Shown piece by piece: positions 9,394 to 19,366 of a stretch of DNA of 64,000 nucleotides. The position numbers were made by a program, and so were the translations under genes. Origin of the DNA: Pseudomonas rhizosphaerae (GTDB lineage Bacteria > Pseudomonadota > Gammaproteobacteria > Pseudomonadales > Pseudomonadaceae); NCBI RefSeq assembly GCF_000761155.1, contig NZ_CP009533.1, positions 4,271,501 through 4,335,500 on the forward strand, written 5' to 3'. The notes below the pieces were generated by a model that ran no database searches, was not told the origin of the DNA, and saw nothing but the letters and a program-made list of their open reading frames with translations. Numbering within the stretch: position 1 is the stretch's first letter; every line of letters begins with the position of its first letter.

Positions 9394-9551
9394 GCCTGTG
9401 AAATGTATGGAGGCAGGGCCAGGGGCCGATCATGAACAGGCCACGGGTGCCGATAACCTTTGCAGGTGCCTGACAGGATCTTCACAGAACCGCGTTCGGG
9501 TTTTTCAGTCTGATGATGGACAGCTCCCCCCCTATTCTTGCGAGGAACCCC

Positions 9552-10562
9552 ATGAAATCGCCCCTCTGGCGTCTGGCCGGTGTCGCTGCGCTCTGCCTGG
9601 CCGTGGGCGCACCAGCCTATGCGGAAGGTCCGCAGGACCAACTGCGCGGCAGCTCCAACGGTGGCCAGCGCGGGCCGGGCGGGGGCAATGCCGGGCCTGG
9701 TCAGCAGCCGGGCGGTGGCCAGTATCGGCCGCAGCCTGGTGGTAATCAGGGTCAATGGCAGGGGCGACCTGTGCAGGGTAATCAGGGGAACCAAGGTCAG
9801 TGGCAAGGTCGGCCAGGCGCTGGCAGCCAGAACCAGTGGCAAAGCAACCGGCCGGAGCAGGGTCGCCCCGAAGGTGGTCAGCAGGACAATCGGCCGCCGA
9901 TCATCGGCAAGCCCGACGCAGTGCGCCAGACCCAGGCGCCGCTGCGAGGCAGTTATCCGGACCTGCGTCGCGACAACGATCGGCGCTGGGAGGGCGGTCG
10001 AGACCGCTGGCCCGGTGAGCACGGTGGCGGCTGGGGCCCCGGCCCGCAATACCGTCCGGGCCAGGTGATCGATCGCTTCCCCGGCCAGAATTATCGCGTG
10101 CCGTATCGGGGGCAGGATTATTACTATTCAGGCGGGTACTGGTATCGACCGCAGGGCCCGCGGTACGTGGTAATCGAGCCACCGCGCGGCGTTCGAGTGC
10201 GCGTGCTGCCCGATTACGCGCAGCGCATGTGGATCGGCAGTTCGGTGTTCTTCGTGGCGGCGGGAACGTACTACCAGTGGGTCGACAATACCCAGGAATA
10301 CGTGGTAGTGAATCCGCCGGTGAATGCCAGCATTCCACAGCCGGCGCCGACCTTAACCAATTATGACGTCGCGGCCTACCCGGCTCAGGGCCAGAGTCCG
10401 CAGCAGATTGCCCAGGATCAATACGAGTGCAAACGCTGGGCCGTGGAACAAAGCCGCTTCGACCCTGCCAGCGCCACCTATGCGCCTTCGCCTGAAGTGG
10501 TCAGCGTGTATCGGCAGAGCCTTGCCAATTGCTTTGCGTCCCGTGGGTATACGGTGAATTGA
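9552..10562 (+). CDS. Secreted DUF6515-family protein, Gly/Gln-rich
   Basis: The 336-residue protein starts at an ATG preceded by GAGGAA and has a signal peptide ending near APAYA (about residue 23). Residues 25-165 are low-complexity Gly/Gln/Pro/Arg with repeated GQWQGRP-type units. The folded C-terminal part has VPYRGQDYYYSGGYWYRP, a hydrophobic stretch near WIGSSVFFVAAGTYYQW, and a final domain with two cysteines (YECKRWAVEQSRFDP and LANCFASRGY) that may form a disulphide. The family is uncharacterised; an envelope location is inferred. Confidence 0.82.
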   Translation: MKSPLWRLAGVAALCLAVGAPAYAEGPQDQLRGSSNGGQRGPGGGNAGPGQQPGGGQYRPQPGGNQGQWQGRPVQGNQGNQGQWQGRPGAGSQNQWQSNRPEQGRPEGGQQDNRPPIIGKPDAVRQTQAPLRGSYPDLRRDNDRRWEGGRDRWPGEHGGGWGPGPQYRPGQVIDRFPGQNYRVPYRGQDYYYSGGYWYRPQGPRYVVIEPPRGVRVRVLPDYAQRMWIGSSVFFVAAGTYYQWVDNTQEYVVVNPPVNASIPQPAPTLTNYDVAAYPAQGQSPQQIAQDQYECKRWAVEQSRFDPASATYAPSPEVVSVYRQSLANCFASRGYTVN

Positions 10563-10754
10563 CCGACCGCCGACGCGGCTCGCAGCGCAGCCACAAGGCA
10601 CCGCGTTCTGCCTGACACACCGCATCGACCGCCGACGCGGCTCGCGCCGCTGCTACAGGGGGGGGGCGCGTTGACGGGGCGCCGCAATCCCCTGTAGCAG
10701 CGGCGCAAGCCGCGTCCGGGGGCACTGCGGTCTTGCAGGCTACCCGCATTTCTT
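10563..10754. repeat. Inverted repeat between convergent genes
   Basis: Positions 10634-10662 and 10689-10716 form a long inverted repeat built on gacgcggctcgcgccgctgc and its complement, with the arms ending in runs of G and C. A partial further copy (ccgccgacgcggctcgc) occurs at about 10567-10583. This is a different extragenic palindrome family from those at 8477 and 60594. Its place between convergent genes suggests a shared transcription end. Confidence 0.7.
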
Positions 10755-11624
10755 TCAAACGGGATCGGCGTGCACCAGGACTTCGGCGCGTGGGTACTGG
10801 CTTTCGATGGCGGCTTCTACGTCTTCGCAAATGCCATGGGCTTGCGACAGCGACAACTGCCCCGGCAACTCCAGGTGCAGCTGCACGAACCAATGGTTGC
10901 CCGACATGCGCGTGCGCAGATCATGGGCGCCCAGCACGCCTGGGACGTTGCAGGCCAACGCCAGCATCTGCTCGCTGACATCCAGCGGCAGCTCCTGGTC
11001 CATCAGGATCGCCGTGCTTTCACGGGCAATGTGTACCGCGCTCCACAGGATGTACAACGCAATGCCCAAGCCAAAGAAGGCATCCAGCTGCGGCCAGCCA
11101 TAGCTGGCCAGGACCAGTGCCACCAGGATGCTGCCGTTGAGCAGCAGATCCGAACGGTAATGCAGCGAGTCCGCACGCACGGCCGTCGATCCAGTTTCGC
11201 GGATCACTTTGTATTGCAGAGCCAGCAGCGCCACGGTCAGCGCCAGCGAAAGGATCATCACCGCGATGCCCACCCCCGCAGCGCCCAGCGGCTGCGGATC
11301 TTGGGCCTGCTTCCATGCCTGGTAACCGATCAGCACGGCGCTCGACCCAATGAACAACGCCTGGGCCATCCCCGCCAAGGCCTCGGCCTTGCCGTGTCCA
11401 TAGCGGTGATCGTCATCGGCCGGGCGCAGCGCATAATGCACCGCCAGCAGGTTGAGAAACGACGCCGCACCGTCGAGCACCGAATCGGTCAGCCCCGCCA
11501 GCAGGCTCACCGAACCACTGAGCCACCAGGCCACGGCCTTGGCCACGATGAGAATGCTGGCCACCGCCAGCGACGCCCGTGTCGCGAGGCGCAGCAGGCG
11601 TGCATGTTCCTTGCTGGTTGGCAT
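10755..11624 (-). CDS. fieF: Cation diffusion facilitator, FieF/YiiP type
   Basis: This 289-residue inner-membrane antiporter exports divalent metal (Zn2+, possibly Fe2+ or Cd2+) in exchange for protons. Six membrane helices are visible. The transport-site motifs are LLAGLTDSVLDGAASF in TM2 and RADSLHYRSDLLLN in TM5. The C-terminal cytoplasmic domain has HDLRTRMSGNHWFVQLHLEL and ends with AEVLVHADPV, as in YiiP. It lies 8 bp after a lipoprotein gene on the same strand, so the two are probably cotranscribed. Confidence 0.93.
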   Translation of the reverse strand: MPTSKEHARLLRLATRASLAVASILIVAKAVAWWLSGSVSLLAGLTDSVLDGAASFLNLLAVHYALRPADDDHRYGHGKAEALAGMAQALFIGSSAVLIGYQAWKQAQDPQPLGAAGVGIAVMILSLALTVALLALQYKVIRETGSTAVRADSLHYRSDLLLNGSILVALVLASYGWPQLDAFFGLGIALYILWSAVHIARESTAILMDQELPLDVSEQMLALACNVPGVLGAHDLRTRMSGNHWFVQLHLELPGQLSLSQAHGICEDVEAAIESQYPRAEVLVHADPV

Positions 11625-11632
11625 CGCAATCC

Positions 11633-12052
11633 TTAAGCGGCGGGTTTCAAACCATACATGGCCAGCTGTTCGACACTGCCCTTGTGCTGGATCAGGCGTG
11701 GATCGTCGAGCGGCAGGCTGCGGCCCAGTTCGCTCTCAAGGATGGCCTGCAGTTTCAGGTTGTCCACCTTGCCATCGCGACCGACCGCAGGCTGCAGTTT
11801 TTCCGGCGAGACCTGAGCGGTCTTGCCGTCGTTGAGGTAGATCGCGCCCGTGGCGAAGTCGACACCGAAGGCGATCAAGCCGGGGATCACATAGAACAGG
11901 ATACCGATGGCATCCAGCGCCGCCACGACCGGATCAATACGGCCTTCGATCTGCCCGCGCCGATCGGGCCAGAACAGGGTGCCGCAGGCAGTCAGTTGAG
12001 TCACCAGGGCAGCGGCGACGGCGCCGCCGATCAAACGTTGGGGAATACGCAT
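11633..12052 (-). CDS. Uncharacterised lipoprotein
   Basis: The 139-residue protein starts at an ATG at 12052. Its signal peptide ends in a lipobox, TQLTACG, with the acylated cysteine near residue 23. A hydrophobic stretch (AIGILFYVIPGLIAFGVDFA) follows, then GAIYLNDG and a C-terminal segment near LESELGRSLPLDDPRLIQHK. I recognise it as a conserved pseudomonad lipoprotein but know of no function. Some genomes label such proteins polyribonucleotide nucleotidyltransferase, which nothing in the sequence supports. It precedes fieF by 8 bp. Confidence 0.75.
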   Translation of the reverse strand: MRIPQRLIGGAVAAALVTQLTACGTLFWPDRRGQIEGRIDPVVAALDAIGILFYVIPGLIAFGVDFATGAIYLNDGKTAQVSPEKLQPAVGRDGKVDNLKLQAILESELGRSLPLDDPRLIQHKGSVEQLAMYGLKPAA

Positions 12053-12335
12053 GACAATCTCCGCAAAATAAGCCGCAACGATACAAGCAAATGATCTAGC
12101 CGAGTAGATGGGGCGTAGGTTCCGGCCATGGCAGCGTAGATCGATACCGGCTTCGAGCGTGGCTGAGCTTCCAGCAGTCCAAGATCTGCAAGGGCTACAT
12201 TCAGCTGTTGTACTCGACACTCGTCGGTTAATACCTGGACACTGCCAGGCCAATGCTGGAGAGGCAATTACGCCTACCGCTCGACCCATCGGTCTTTACG
12301 GCTGGATCGGCCCGAACCTGTGAGGCAAGTCTTTG

Positions 12336-12773
12336 ATGTTTGAACTCACCAGTTACCTGGGTCTTTTCTTGGCAGCGTTCGGTGCCGCCACGTTGCTGCC
12401 GATGCAGTCCGAGGCGGTTCTGGTTGGCATGTTGTTGTCCGATCGCTACGTCATTTCGACCCTGTTGGCGGTCGCCATAGTCGGTAACGTACTGGGCTCT
12501 GTACTGAACTGGGTGCTGGGCCGCTGCGTTGAGCGATTCCGCCACAAGCGCTGGTTCCCGGTGAGCGAGGCAAAGCTCGCAAAGGCCCAGCAGTCCTATC
12601 TGCGCTACGGGCACTGGTCGTTGTTGCTGAGCTGGGTGCCGATCATTGGCGATCCGCTGACCGTCGTTGCCGGCGTCATGCGCGAGCCTTTCTGGCGTTT
12701 CCTGCTGATCGTCACCCTGGCCAAAGGCATGCGTTATCTGGTGCTGGCCGCCGTGGCGCTGGGGTGGACATGA
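12336..12773 (+). CDS. yqaA: YqaA-family small membrane protein (VTT/DedA-like)
   Basis: The 145-residue integral membrane protein shows the YqaA pattern: YLGLFLAAFGAATLLPMQSE, then GNVLGSVLNWVLGR, SLLLSWVPIIGDPLTVVAGV and FWRFLLIVTLAKGMRYLVLA. VTT proteins are related to DedA flippase-like transporters; the role of YqaA is unknown. The ATG at 12336 is preferred to the TTG just upstream. The 283 bp between the divergent lipoprotein gene and this one contain no gene I can support. Confidence 0.85.
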   Translation: MFELTSYLGLFLAAFGAATLLPMQSEAVLVGMLLSDRYVISTLLAVAIVGNVLGSVLNWVLGRCVERFRHKRWFPVSEAKLAKAQQSYLRYGHWSLLLSWVPIIGDPLTVVAGVMREPFWRFLLIVTLAKGMRYLVLAAVALGWT

Positions 12774-12821
12774 CGGCTGCGCGTGGGGATCCGAGTACGC
12801 CCGTCGGCCTGCCGTAGCTTG

Positions 12822-12827
12822 TATAAT
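12822..12827 (+). promoter_or_regulatory. Possible -10 box for hrpB
   Basis: A perfect TATAAT lies 25 bp before the hrpB ATG. No good -35 sits 16-18 bp upstream, so the assignment is weak; the mRNA would have a very short leader. Confidence 0.35.
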
Positions 12828-12851
12828 TGCGGCACCACTGCCGGAGAGACC

Positions 12852-15374
12852 ATGACCTCGTTGCCGATTGACGCCGCCTTGCCGGCTCTCCTCAAAGCTC
12901 TCCACGATCGCAATGAGGCCGTGCTGCAGGCGCCGCCCGGCGCCGGTAAAACCACACGCGTTCCGCTCGCGCTGCTGGATCAGCCGTGGCTGGCCGGGCA
13001 GACCATCGTCATGCTCGAACCCCGTCGACTGGCCGCTCGCGCAGCGGCAGAACGAATGGCAAAGGAAGTTGGGGAGGCGGTGGGCGAAACCGTCGGCTAC
13101 CGAATTCGCCTTGAAAGCAAGATAGGCCCGCGAACCCAGATCGAAGTGGTGACTGAAGGTATCCTGGCTCGTCGGCTCCAAGATGACCCTGCACTGGATG
13201 GTGTGGGCGTGGTCATCTTCGATGAGTACCACCTTCGAAATCTTGACTCTGATCTTGCACTGGCTCTGTGCCTGAGTGCTCGCGAACTGCTGCGTGATGA
13301 GCCCCCGCTGAAGCTGCTCCTGATGTCCGCAACGCTGGAAGGCGCTCGCCTTTCAAAGGTGCTGAACGATGCGCCTGTGGTCACCAGTGAAGGGCGGATG
13401 TATCCGGTCTCGACGGTTTGGGGTAACCCATACCAGCCGGGCGAGCGAATCGATGCGCGAGTCACGGACACCTGCTTGGCCGCCATCAATGAACAGTCTG
13501 GAAGCGTTCTGGTTTTCCTTCCTGGGCAGGCAGAGATTCGGCGTGTGGCAGAAGACCTCAAGGAGCAGTTGAGCAGCCGTCCAGAGGTGATCGTATGCCC
13601 GCTGTACGGTGACCTCGACCTGAACGCTCAGCGTGCTGCTATTGACCCGGCACCCAAAGGCTCCCGGAAGATCGTACTGGCCACGAACATCGCCGAGACC
13701 AGCTTGACCATCGAAGGCGTCAGGGTCGTAGTGGACAGCGGTCTTGAGCGAGTACCGAAGTTCGATCCTCGCAGTGGAATGACCCGACTCGACACACAGC
13801 GTATCTCGAAGGCCAGCGCTACTCAGCGAGCAGGGCGGGCAGGGCGATTGGAACCAGGTATCTGCTATCGCCTATGGTCGGAATCGCAGCATGAGCAAAT
13901 GGCCGGCTACAGCACACCTGAGATCCTGCAGGCGGATCTCGCAGCCTTGGCACTCCAGTTGGCCCGGTGGGGAATGAAGCCGGAAGAGATGACCTGGCTC
14001 GACCAACCGCCGTCAGCTCCTTTCGGCCAAGCCAGAGACCTGCTGAAACGCCTGGGTGCACTCGACAATGCTGGACAGCTCACAGCCCATGGATCAGCCA
14101 TGAGCGTGCTCCCGGCACATCCTCGGATCGCTCACATGCTCATCAAAGGCAATGCTATGGGCTTGGATGACCTGGCGTGCAACATCGCGGCGCTGCTGGG
14201 TGAAAAGGACATCCTGCGTGGAGCAGGTGCCGACCTTCACACCAGGCTGAGTGCCTTGTCAGGCGAGCAACATGCACGTCGCAGCGGTGGCTCCCTCCAG
14301 CGGGTTAAGCAGTCTGCTCGGCAGTACCGATCCTTGCTGCGTGGGAAGCCCTCTAGCCCTGTCAGCGAGCCCGATCACCCAAGATGGGTAGGATGCCTCC
14401 TGGCGTTCGCCTATCCTGACCGAATCGGTCTGCAGAGGCGTGCGAGTGTATCCGAATACCGTCTCTCCAACGGTCGTGCTGCGGTGTTCTCAGAGCCCGA
14501 TGCTCTCACCAAGCACGAGTGGTTGGTGGTGGCCGACCTGGGTAGCCGACAAGGGCAGCGCGAGGAGCGGATCTACCTGGCGAGTGACCTCGATCCGGCT
14601 TTGTTCGATGACGAGCTGGCTGACCTTGTGCGGTCTGTGGATGAGGTCGACTGGGACGAGAGGGAAGGAGTGCTCAAGGCAGAGCGGCAGTTGAAGGTTG
14701 GGCAACTCATCTTGTCGACGAAACCCTTGCCGAGTCTTGATGAGCAAACTCGTTCATTGGCGTTGGTCAACCTGGTGAGGCGCAAAGGAATTGAACTTCT
14801 GCCTTGGAACCCGGAGTTACGCCAATGGCAGGCGCGGGTCGATCTGCTGCGTCAGCTGGATATTCAAAATGGCCAGGCAGAAAGCAAGTGGCCTGATCTC
14901 AGCGATACGAACCTCCTGGATTCGCTTGAAGAATGGCTCGCGCCGTACTTGAGCAAAGTCACGAGACTCAGTCACTTCAGCCAGTTGGATTTGGGGTCGA
15001 TAGTCAGAAACCTCCTGCTTTGGCCGCTTCCGCAGGAGCTGGAGGCTCAAGCGCCTCAGACGATCTTAGTGCCTTCCGGCTCGAATATCCGAATTGACTA
15101 CTCGCAGCATCCACCCATCCTCGCTGTGCGGCTGCAGGAGCTGTTTGGCCTGGCAGAAACTCCACGCATAGCCCAGGGAAAACAGCCGCTGATTCTGCAT
15201 CTTCTGTCGCCGGCCCGCAGGCCGGTACAGGTTACCCAGGATCTTGCGAACTTTTGGCGCAGCACCTACCTGGAAGTGAAGAAGGATCTTAAGGGCCGAT
15301 ACCCGAAGCACTATTGGCCCGAAGATCCATTGGTGGCAGAAGCGACTGCGAGAGCCAAGCCCAGGAAGCCTTGA
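12852..15374 (+). CDS. hrpB: ATP-dependent helicase HrpB
   Basis: The 840-residue DEAH/RHA-type helicase has Walker A at APPGAGKTTRVPLALLDQ, motif Ia LEPRRLAARAAAERMA, motif III LLMSATLEG, motif V ATNIAETSLTIEGVRVVVD, motif VI ATQRAGRAGRLEPG, and the C-terminal HrpB domain. Motif II reads DEYHLRNL (Asp124-Glu125-Tyr126-His127) where the family normally has DEFHERSL. HrpB function is not well defined in pseudomonads. The ATG at 12852 follows CCGGAGAGACC. It stands apart from the phosphonate genes downstream (168-bp gap). Confidence 0.92.
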   Translation: MTSLPIDAALPALLKALHDRNEAVLQAPPGAGKTTRVPLALLDQPWLAGQTIVMLEPRRLAARAAAERMAKEVGEAVGETVGYRIRLESKIGPRTQIEVVTEGILARRLQDDPALDGVGVVIFDEYHLRNLDSDLALALCLSARELLRDEPPLKLLLMSATLEGARLSKVLNDAPVVTSEGRMYPVSTVWGNPYQPGERIDARVTDTCLAAINEQSGSVLVFLPGQAEIRRVAEDLKEQLSSRPEVIVCPLYGDLDLNAQRAAIDPAPKGSRKIVLATNIAETSLTIEGVRVVVDSGLERVPKFDPRSGMTRLDTQRISKASATQRAGRAGRLEPGICYRLWSESQHEQMAGYSTPEILQADLAALALQLARWGMKPEEMTWLDQPPSAPFGQARDLLKRLGALDNAGQLTAHGSAMSVLPAHPRIAHMLIKGNAMGLDDLACNIAALLGEKDILRGAGADLHTRLSALSGEQHARRSGGSLQRVKQSARQYRSLLRGKPSSPVSEPDHPRWVGCLLAFAYPDRIGLQRRASVSEYRLSNGRAAVFSEPDALTKHEWLVVADLGSRQGQREERIYLASDLDPALFDDELADLVRSVDEVDWDEREGVLKAERQLKVGQLILSTKPLPSLDEQTRSLALVNLVRRKGIELLPWNPELRQWQARVDLLRQLDIQNGQAESKWPDLSDTNLLDSLEEWLAPYLSKVTRLSHFSQLDLGSIVRNLLLWPLPQELEAQAPQTILVPSGSNIRIDYSQHPPILAVRLQELFGLAETPRIAQGKQPLILHLLSPARRPVQVTQDLANFWRSTYLEVKKDLKGRYPKHYWPEDPLVAEATARAKPRKP

Positions 15375-15542
15375 TGAGTGAGGCTGTTTTAGGCGTACCC
15401 TGCGGGAGCGGCTGTCGTGAATGGAGCGACTTCGTGTCTCGATCCGTGCGGGCTTCCATCCCTGCGTCTGGCGCGGGCGTTATCATGAAAAAAGACCCCT
15501 AAACGATCCCCTGCTGACTTAGGTCGAGGAACCTTTCAAATC

Positions 15543-16406
15543 ATGCTGAGTGCAGAGCTCAAGGCTTTCTATACCGTTGCTCGCTTGGGTAGCGTGACTC
15601 AAGCCGCCAAGAAACTCGGTCTAAGCCAGCCCACTGTGACCACACAGATTCGCCAGCTCGAAAGCCGATATTCAGTTGAGTTGTTCTATCGGGGAGGACG
15701 TCGTTTGACTGTCAGCGATGACGGCGCGCGACTGCTGCCCAAAGTCAAAATACTGCTGCAGCAGGAAGCGGATATCGAGTTCCACTTGCGAAACTGCGGC
15801 GAGGCCCGAGGTGCCTTGAGGATCGGGGCCACAGCGCCTTACTACATCCTTGACCTGGTAAAATCGTTTCGCGAGCGGCTTCCACAGATTGAAGTGTCGG
15901 TAGAAATCGGTAACTCACAGGATGTTCTTGAAGCACTTGAGGAATACCGGGTAGATCTTGCGGCCTCGTCGCAGTTGGTAAGCGATCCCCGCCTGACACA
16001 CTTGGTGCTCGGCACTGATCCGCTGGTGCTGGCCGTCCACAAGCAGCATCCATTAGCCCAGCATGACTGCGTGCCGCCCAGTGCGCTGGCCGGTCAATGT
16101 CTGCTAATGCGCGAATATGGCTCGACAACCAGAACGCTAACCGAGGAGTTTCTGAGCGCTCACCAGATCAGCCCCGGCATGCAGTTGGAAATCGGGAGCC
16201 GCGAATCCATTCGCGAAGCGGTGCTGCGCAATATCGGGGTCAGCATGATCGCTTGCCAAGAGGTACCGGTTAATCCGGATCTGCGGGTTATTGCCATCGA
16301 GGGTGCGCCGCAGATCGCAGAATATTTGTACTGCCTCAAGGATCGAAGGCAGGCACGCCTGCCCGCTGCCTTTCTCGAGGTTGCTCGCGACAGCATTGCC
16401 CGCTAA
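15543..16406 (+). CDS. LysR regulator of aminoethylphosphonate catabolism
   Basis: The 287-residue LysR-type regulator has its winged helix at residues 1-62 (FYTVARLGSVTQAAKKLGLS and QPTVTTQIRQLESRY) and a substrate-binding domain with IGATAPYYILDLVKSF, VSVEIGNSQDVLEALEEYRV and GIGVSMIACQE-like regions. Sequence and position directly upstream of an aminoethylphosphonate importer match the phosphonate-associated LysR subfamily (TIGR03339). It is codirectional with the transport genes; the 144-bp gap (16407-16550) should hold its target promoter. Confidence 0.85.
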   Translation: MLSAELKAFYTVARLGSVTQAAKKLGLSQPTVTTQIRQLESRYSVELFYRGGRRLTVSDDGARLLPKVKILLQQEADIEFHLRNCGEARGALRIGATAPYYILDLVKSFRERLPQIEVSVEIGNSQDVLEALEEYRVDLAASSQLVSDPRLTHLVLGTDPLVLAVHKQHPLAQHDCVPPSALAGQCLLMREYGSTTRTLTEEFLSAHQISPGMQLEIGSRESIREAVLRNIGVSMIACQEVPVNPDLRVIAIEGAPQIAEYLYCLKDRRQARLPAAFLEVARDSIAR

Positions 16407-16550
16407 GCACATAACAAATATTCCAATGGCACTATCGCGAGCTTTGGGTTAATTGCCACATCGCCTTCGTAATCCATCCCTAGCATTACCTCATCGACAC
16501 AGGCGCCGCGTTCCACGTGCGGCTCGTGCTCTTATTGATGAGGTGCATCC

Positions 16551-17627
16551 ATGCTGCGTTCCACTCCAACCAAACAAGCCTCTCCGGGCGTGCGAGTACA
16601 AGTTGCTGGCATGCACAAAAGCTTTGGCGCGTTCAAGGCGCTGGATGACGTATCGCTGGAAATCTCGCCTGGCGAGCTAGTGTGCCTGCTTGGCCCGTCC
16701 GGGTGCGGGAAGACCACCCTGTTGCGTTGCATAGCAGGCCTGGAGCGGCAGAACCATGGGGCCATTTTCATGGGTTCCAGAGATGTCTCTATCCTCGCGC
16801 CTCAAGCCAGGGACTACGGCATCGTCTTCCAGTCGTATGCCTTGTTCCCCAACCTTAGCGTCGAGCAGAACATCGGCTACGGCTTGGCAGGCAGCGCGCG
16901 GGATATCGTGCGCCGAAGGGTTGCCGACATGCTTGATCTGGTGGGGCTCACCGGCAGCGAGAAAAAGTTTCCCGGCCAGCTTTCCGGCGGCCAACAGCAG
17001 CGCGTAGCCCTGGCGCGCGCGCTAGCACCGGCGCCCTCGTTACTGCTGCTGGACGAACCCATGTCAGCCCTCGACGCTCAAGTCCGGGAACATCTGTGCA
17101 CCGAGTTACGCACCCTACAACAGCGGCTTGGCATAACCACTCTGATGGTCACGCACAATCAGGAAGAAGCCATGCTCATGGCGGATCGGATTGCAGTGAT
17201 GAACGAGGGCCGAATTGAGCAATACGCCACCCCGCAATCGATCTATGAAAACCCCGAAACGCCTTTTGTCGCCAATTTCGTGGGTCAGGGCAACTGGCTA
17301 AGCTTTGAAGCAAATGGCAACAGTCACGCTCAGGTAGGCGCACTGCAGTTGCGCTTGGCAGATACCGTCCCGAATCGTGCAAGCGGGCGACTGTTCTGCC
17401 GTCCTGAGTCAATCTGTGTGAATCCCGTGCAGTCTGAGGAAAACCTCTTTGCGGCACAGATGCGGGAAGTAACCTTCCTCGGTAACCGGTGCCGAATGAG
17501 TTTTGAATTCGACAACCTGCCAGGGCAGCCACTCACCGCCGAAATCAGCGCACGTCATTTGCCTTCGCTCGGCACGGCCCATATTAAAGTGGCGTTGCCT
17601 CCCCACAGCCTTCAGGTCTTTACCTGA
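16551..17627 (+). CDS. 2-Aminoethylphosphonate ABC importer, ATP-binding protein
   Basis: The 358-residue ATPase has Walker [10 protein letters not shown], signature [15 protein letters not shown], Walker [13 protein letters not shown] and the switch histidine in [12 protein letters not shown]-terminal TOBE-like regulatory domain spans about 270-358. It is of the PotA/FbpC type. With its permease and binding protein it matches the second class of aminoethylphosphonate importers (PhnT2, also called AepV). Its TGA overlaps the permease ATG (TGATG), indicating translational coupling. Confidence 0.88.
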   Translation: MLRSTPTKQASPGVRVQVAGMHKSFGAFKALDDVSLEISPGELVCLLGPSGCGKTTLLRCIAGLERQNHGAIFMGSRDVSILAPQARDYGIVFQSYALFPNLSVEQNIGYGLAGSARDIVRRRVADMLDLVGLTGSEKKFPGQLSGGQQQRVALARALAPAPSLLLLDEPMSALDAQVREHLCTELRTLQQRLGITTLMVTHNQEEAMLMADRIAVMNEGRIEQYATPQSIYENPETPFVANFVGQGNWLSFEANGNSHAQVGALQLRLADTVPNRASGRLFCRPESICVNPVQSEENLFAAQMREVTFLGNRCRMSFEFDNLPGQPLTAEISARHLPSLGTAHIKVALPPHSLQVFT

Positions 17628-19351
17628 TGCGCACGTCAAGCCTGTCGATAAGTGGCGTAAACCGGGTGCGAAACGTCTCCCGTGCCGAATGGGGCGACCG
17701 GTTGTTTGTGATCGGAGGCAAGGTGCTGCTTTTGATCTCCTTGGCGATCGCATTACTGCTGCCATTGCTGGCGATTTTCTGGCGGGGTTTCAGCGAAGAT
17801 GCAGGGCAAGGTGGTGGACTGGCTGCTGCCCGCGACCTGCTGAGCAGCGACAATTTTCACTGGCTGCTCGGTAACAGCCTGCGCGTTTCCTTCAGCGTCG
17901 CATTCATCGTCGTGCCGCTCGCCTACCTGTTCGCCTATGCACTTCAACGAACCCTGATTCCTGCCAAGGGCTTGTGGCGTGGAATATCTCTGCTACCCCT
18001 TCTTGCCCCGTCGATGCTGCCTGCCATCGCACTGATCTATCTTTTTGGCAACCAGGGCCTGCTGCGTAGCCTTCTGACGGACAACATCTACGGGTTCTGG
18101 GGAATTGTTATCGGCGAGGTGATTTACACCTTTCCACATGCCCTGATGATTTTGCTTTCTGCGCTTTCCTTGACTGATGCACGTTTGTTCGACGCTGCGT
18201 CAAGCATGGGTGCCAGTCCTTGGCGTTCATTTCACAGCATCACCTGGCCAGCCACTCGACAGGCTGTATTCGCCGCGTTCTGCCTGGTATTTACCCTGAC
18301 CATCACCGACTTCGGTGTGCCCGTGGTCGTCGGTGGGGATTATCAGGTATTGGCCATTGAGGCCTACAAAGCCGTGGTCGGTCAGCAACAGTTTGGCCGA
18401 GGCGCCCTGATCGGCATGGTTCTGTTGGTACCAGCGCTCTTGAGCTTCGGGGTCGACGCGTGGTTGCGACGGCGGCAAAGCGCCTCCATGAGTGGTCGCG
18501 CGCAGATCTTTCAGCCCGAGCCCTCAAAATGGCGAGATGGCTGTTACCTGTTGGTTGTCATGCTCATCTGCGCTTGCTTGCTGGCGGTGCTGGGGATGGC
18601 GGTATTCTCTTCCTTGGTTAAGTTCTGGCCCTACAACCTTTCGTTGTCGCTCAAACACTACCTGTTCAATGAAACGGCAGGCGGTGGATGGCTGGCGTAC
18701 CGAAACAGCTTGGTGTTGGCGACCTGCAGCGCGGTGATAGGGAGCATTCTGATCTTCACCGGTGCCTACCTTATGGAGAAAACCCGTGGGCAAACCGGAC
18801 TCAATCTGGCTTTACGGATGCTTACCTTCATACCCATGGCTGTGCCGGGGCTCGTTCTCGGCCTGGGCTACGTGTTTTTCTTCAACCTGCCTGAAAACCC
18901 GTTGCACAGTCTGTACGGAAGCATGGCGTTGCTGGTGATTTGCACAGTCGCTCATTACCTGACCACCGCACATATGACTGCTACCACTGCCCTGCGCCAG
19001 CTGGACAGTGAATTCGAAGCAGCAGCTCTTTCCCTCAAGGCCCCGCTGTATCGGCACTACCTGCGCGTCACATTGCCAATTTGCTTACCGGCATTGCTGG
19101 ACATCATCCGCTATTTATTCGTCTCGGCGATGACCACCGTTTCAGCCGCCATCTTCCTTTACTCGCCAGACAGCATCCTCGCCGCAGTGGCCGTACTCAA
19201 CATGGACGACGCGGGCAATGTGGGCGGCGCAGCCGCCATGTCGACGCTGATCCTGTTCACCTCGGCAGGCGTTTCACTTCTGCTCGCCTGGGTTTCTCGC
19301 GGGTTGCTGCGACGTTCACAAGCCTGGCGCCAGACCGCGCCGTCCCACTGA
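17627..19351 (+). CDS. 2-Aminoethylphosphonate ABC importer, double-length permease
   Basis: The 574-residue inner-membrane protein holds two BPD-type permease domains in one chain. The EAA-like loops are DAASSMGASPWRSFHSITWP in the first half and EAAALSLKAPLYRHYLRVTL in the second. About twelve membrane helices are visible. The fused arrangement is normal for PhnU2/AepW-type and FbpB-type permeases. The start overlaps the ATPase stop. It delivers phosphonate to the cytoplasm, where PhnX acts. Confidence 0.88.
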   Translation: MRTSSLSISGVNRVRNVSRAEWGDRLFVIGGKVLLLISLAIALLLPLLAIFWRGFSEDAGQGGGLAAARDLLSSDNFHWLLGNSLRVSFSVAFIVVPLAYLFAYALQRTLIPAKGLWRGISLLPLLAPSMLPAIALIYLFGNQGLLRSLLTDNIYGFWGIVIGEVIYTFPHALMILLSALSLTDARLFDAASSMGASPWRSFHSITWPATRQAVFAAFCLVFTLTITDFGVPVVVGGDYQVLAIEAYKAVVGQQQFGRGALIGMVLLVPALLSFGVDAWLRRRQSASMSGRAQIFQPEPSKWRDGCYLLVVMLICACLLAVLGMAVFSSLVKFWPYNLSLSLKHYLFNETAGGGWLAYRNSLVLATCSAVIGSILIFTGAYLMEKTRGQTGLNLALRMLTFIPMAVPGLVLGLGYVFFFNLPENPLHSLYGSMALLVICTVAHYLTTAHMTATTALRQLDSEFEAAALSLKAPLYRHYLRVTLPICLPALLDIIRYLFVSAMTTVSAAIFLYSPDSILAAVAVLNMDDAGNVGGAAAMSTLILFTSAGVSLLLAWVSRGLLRRSQAWRQTAPSH

Positions 19352-19366
19352 TTTCAGGAGACCACC

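Noticed and set aside
17627..19351. Double-length permease as a novel fusion
   Set aside because: Two permease domains in one chain are normal for this importer class.
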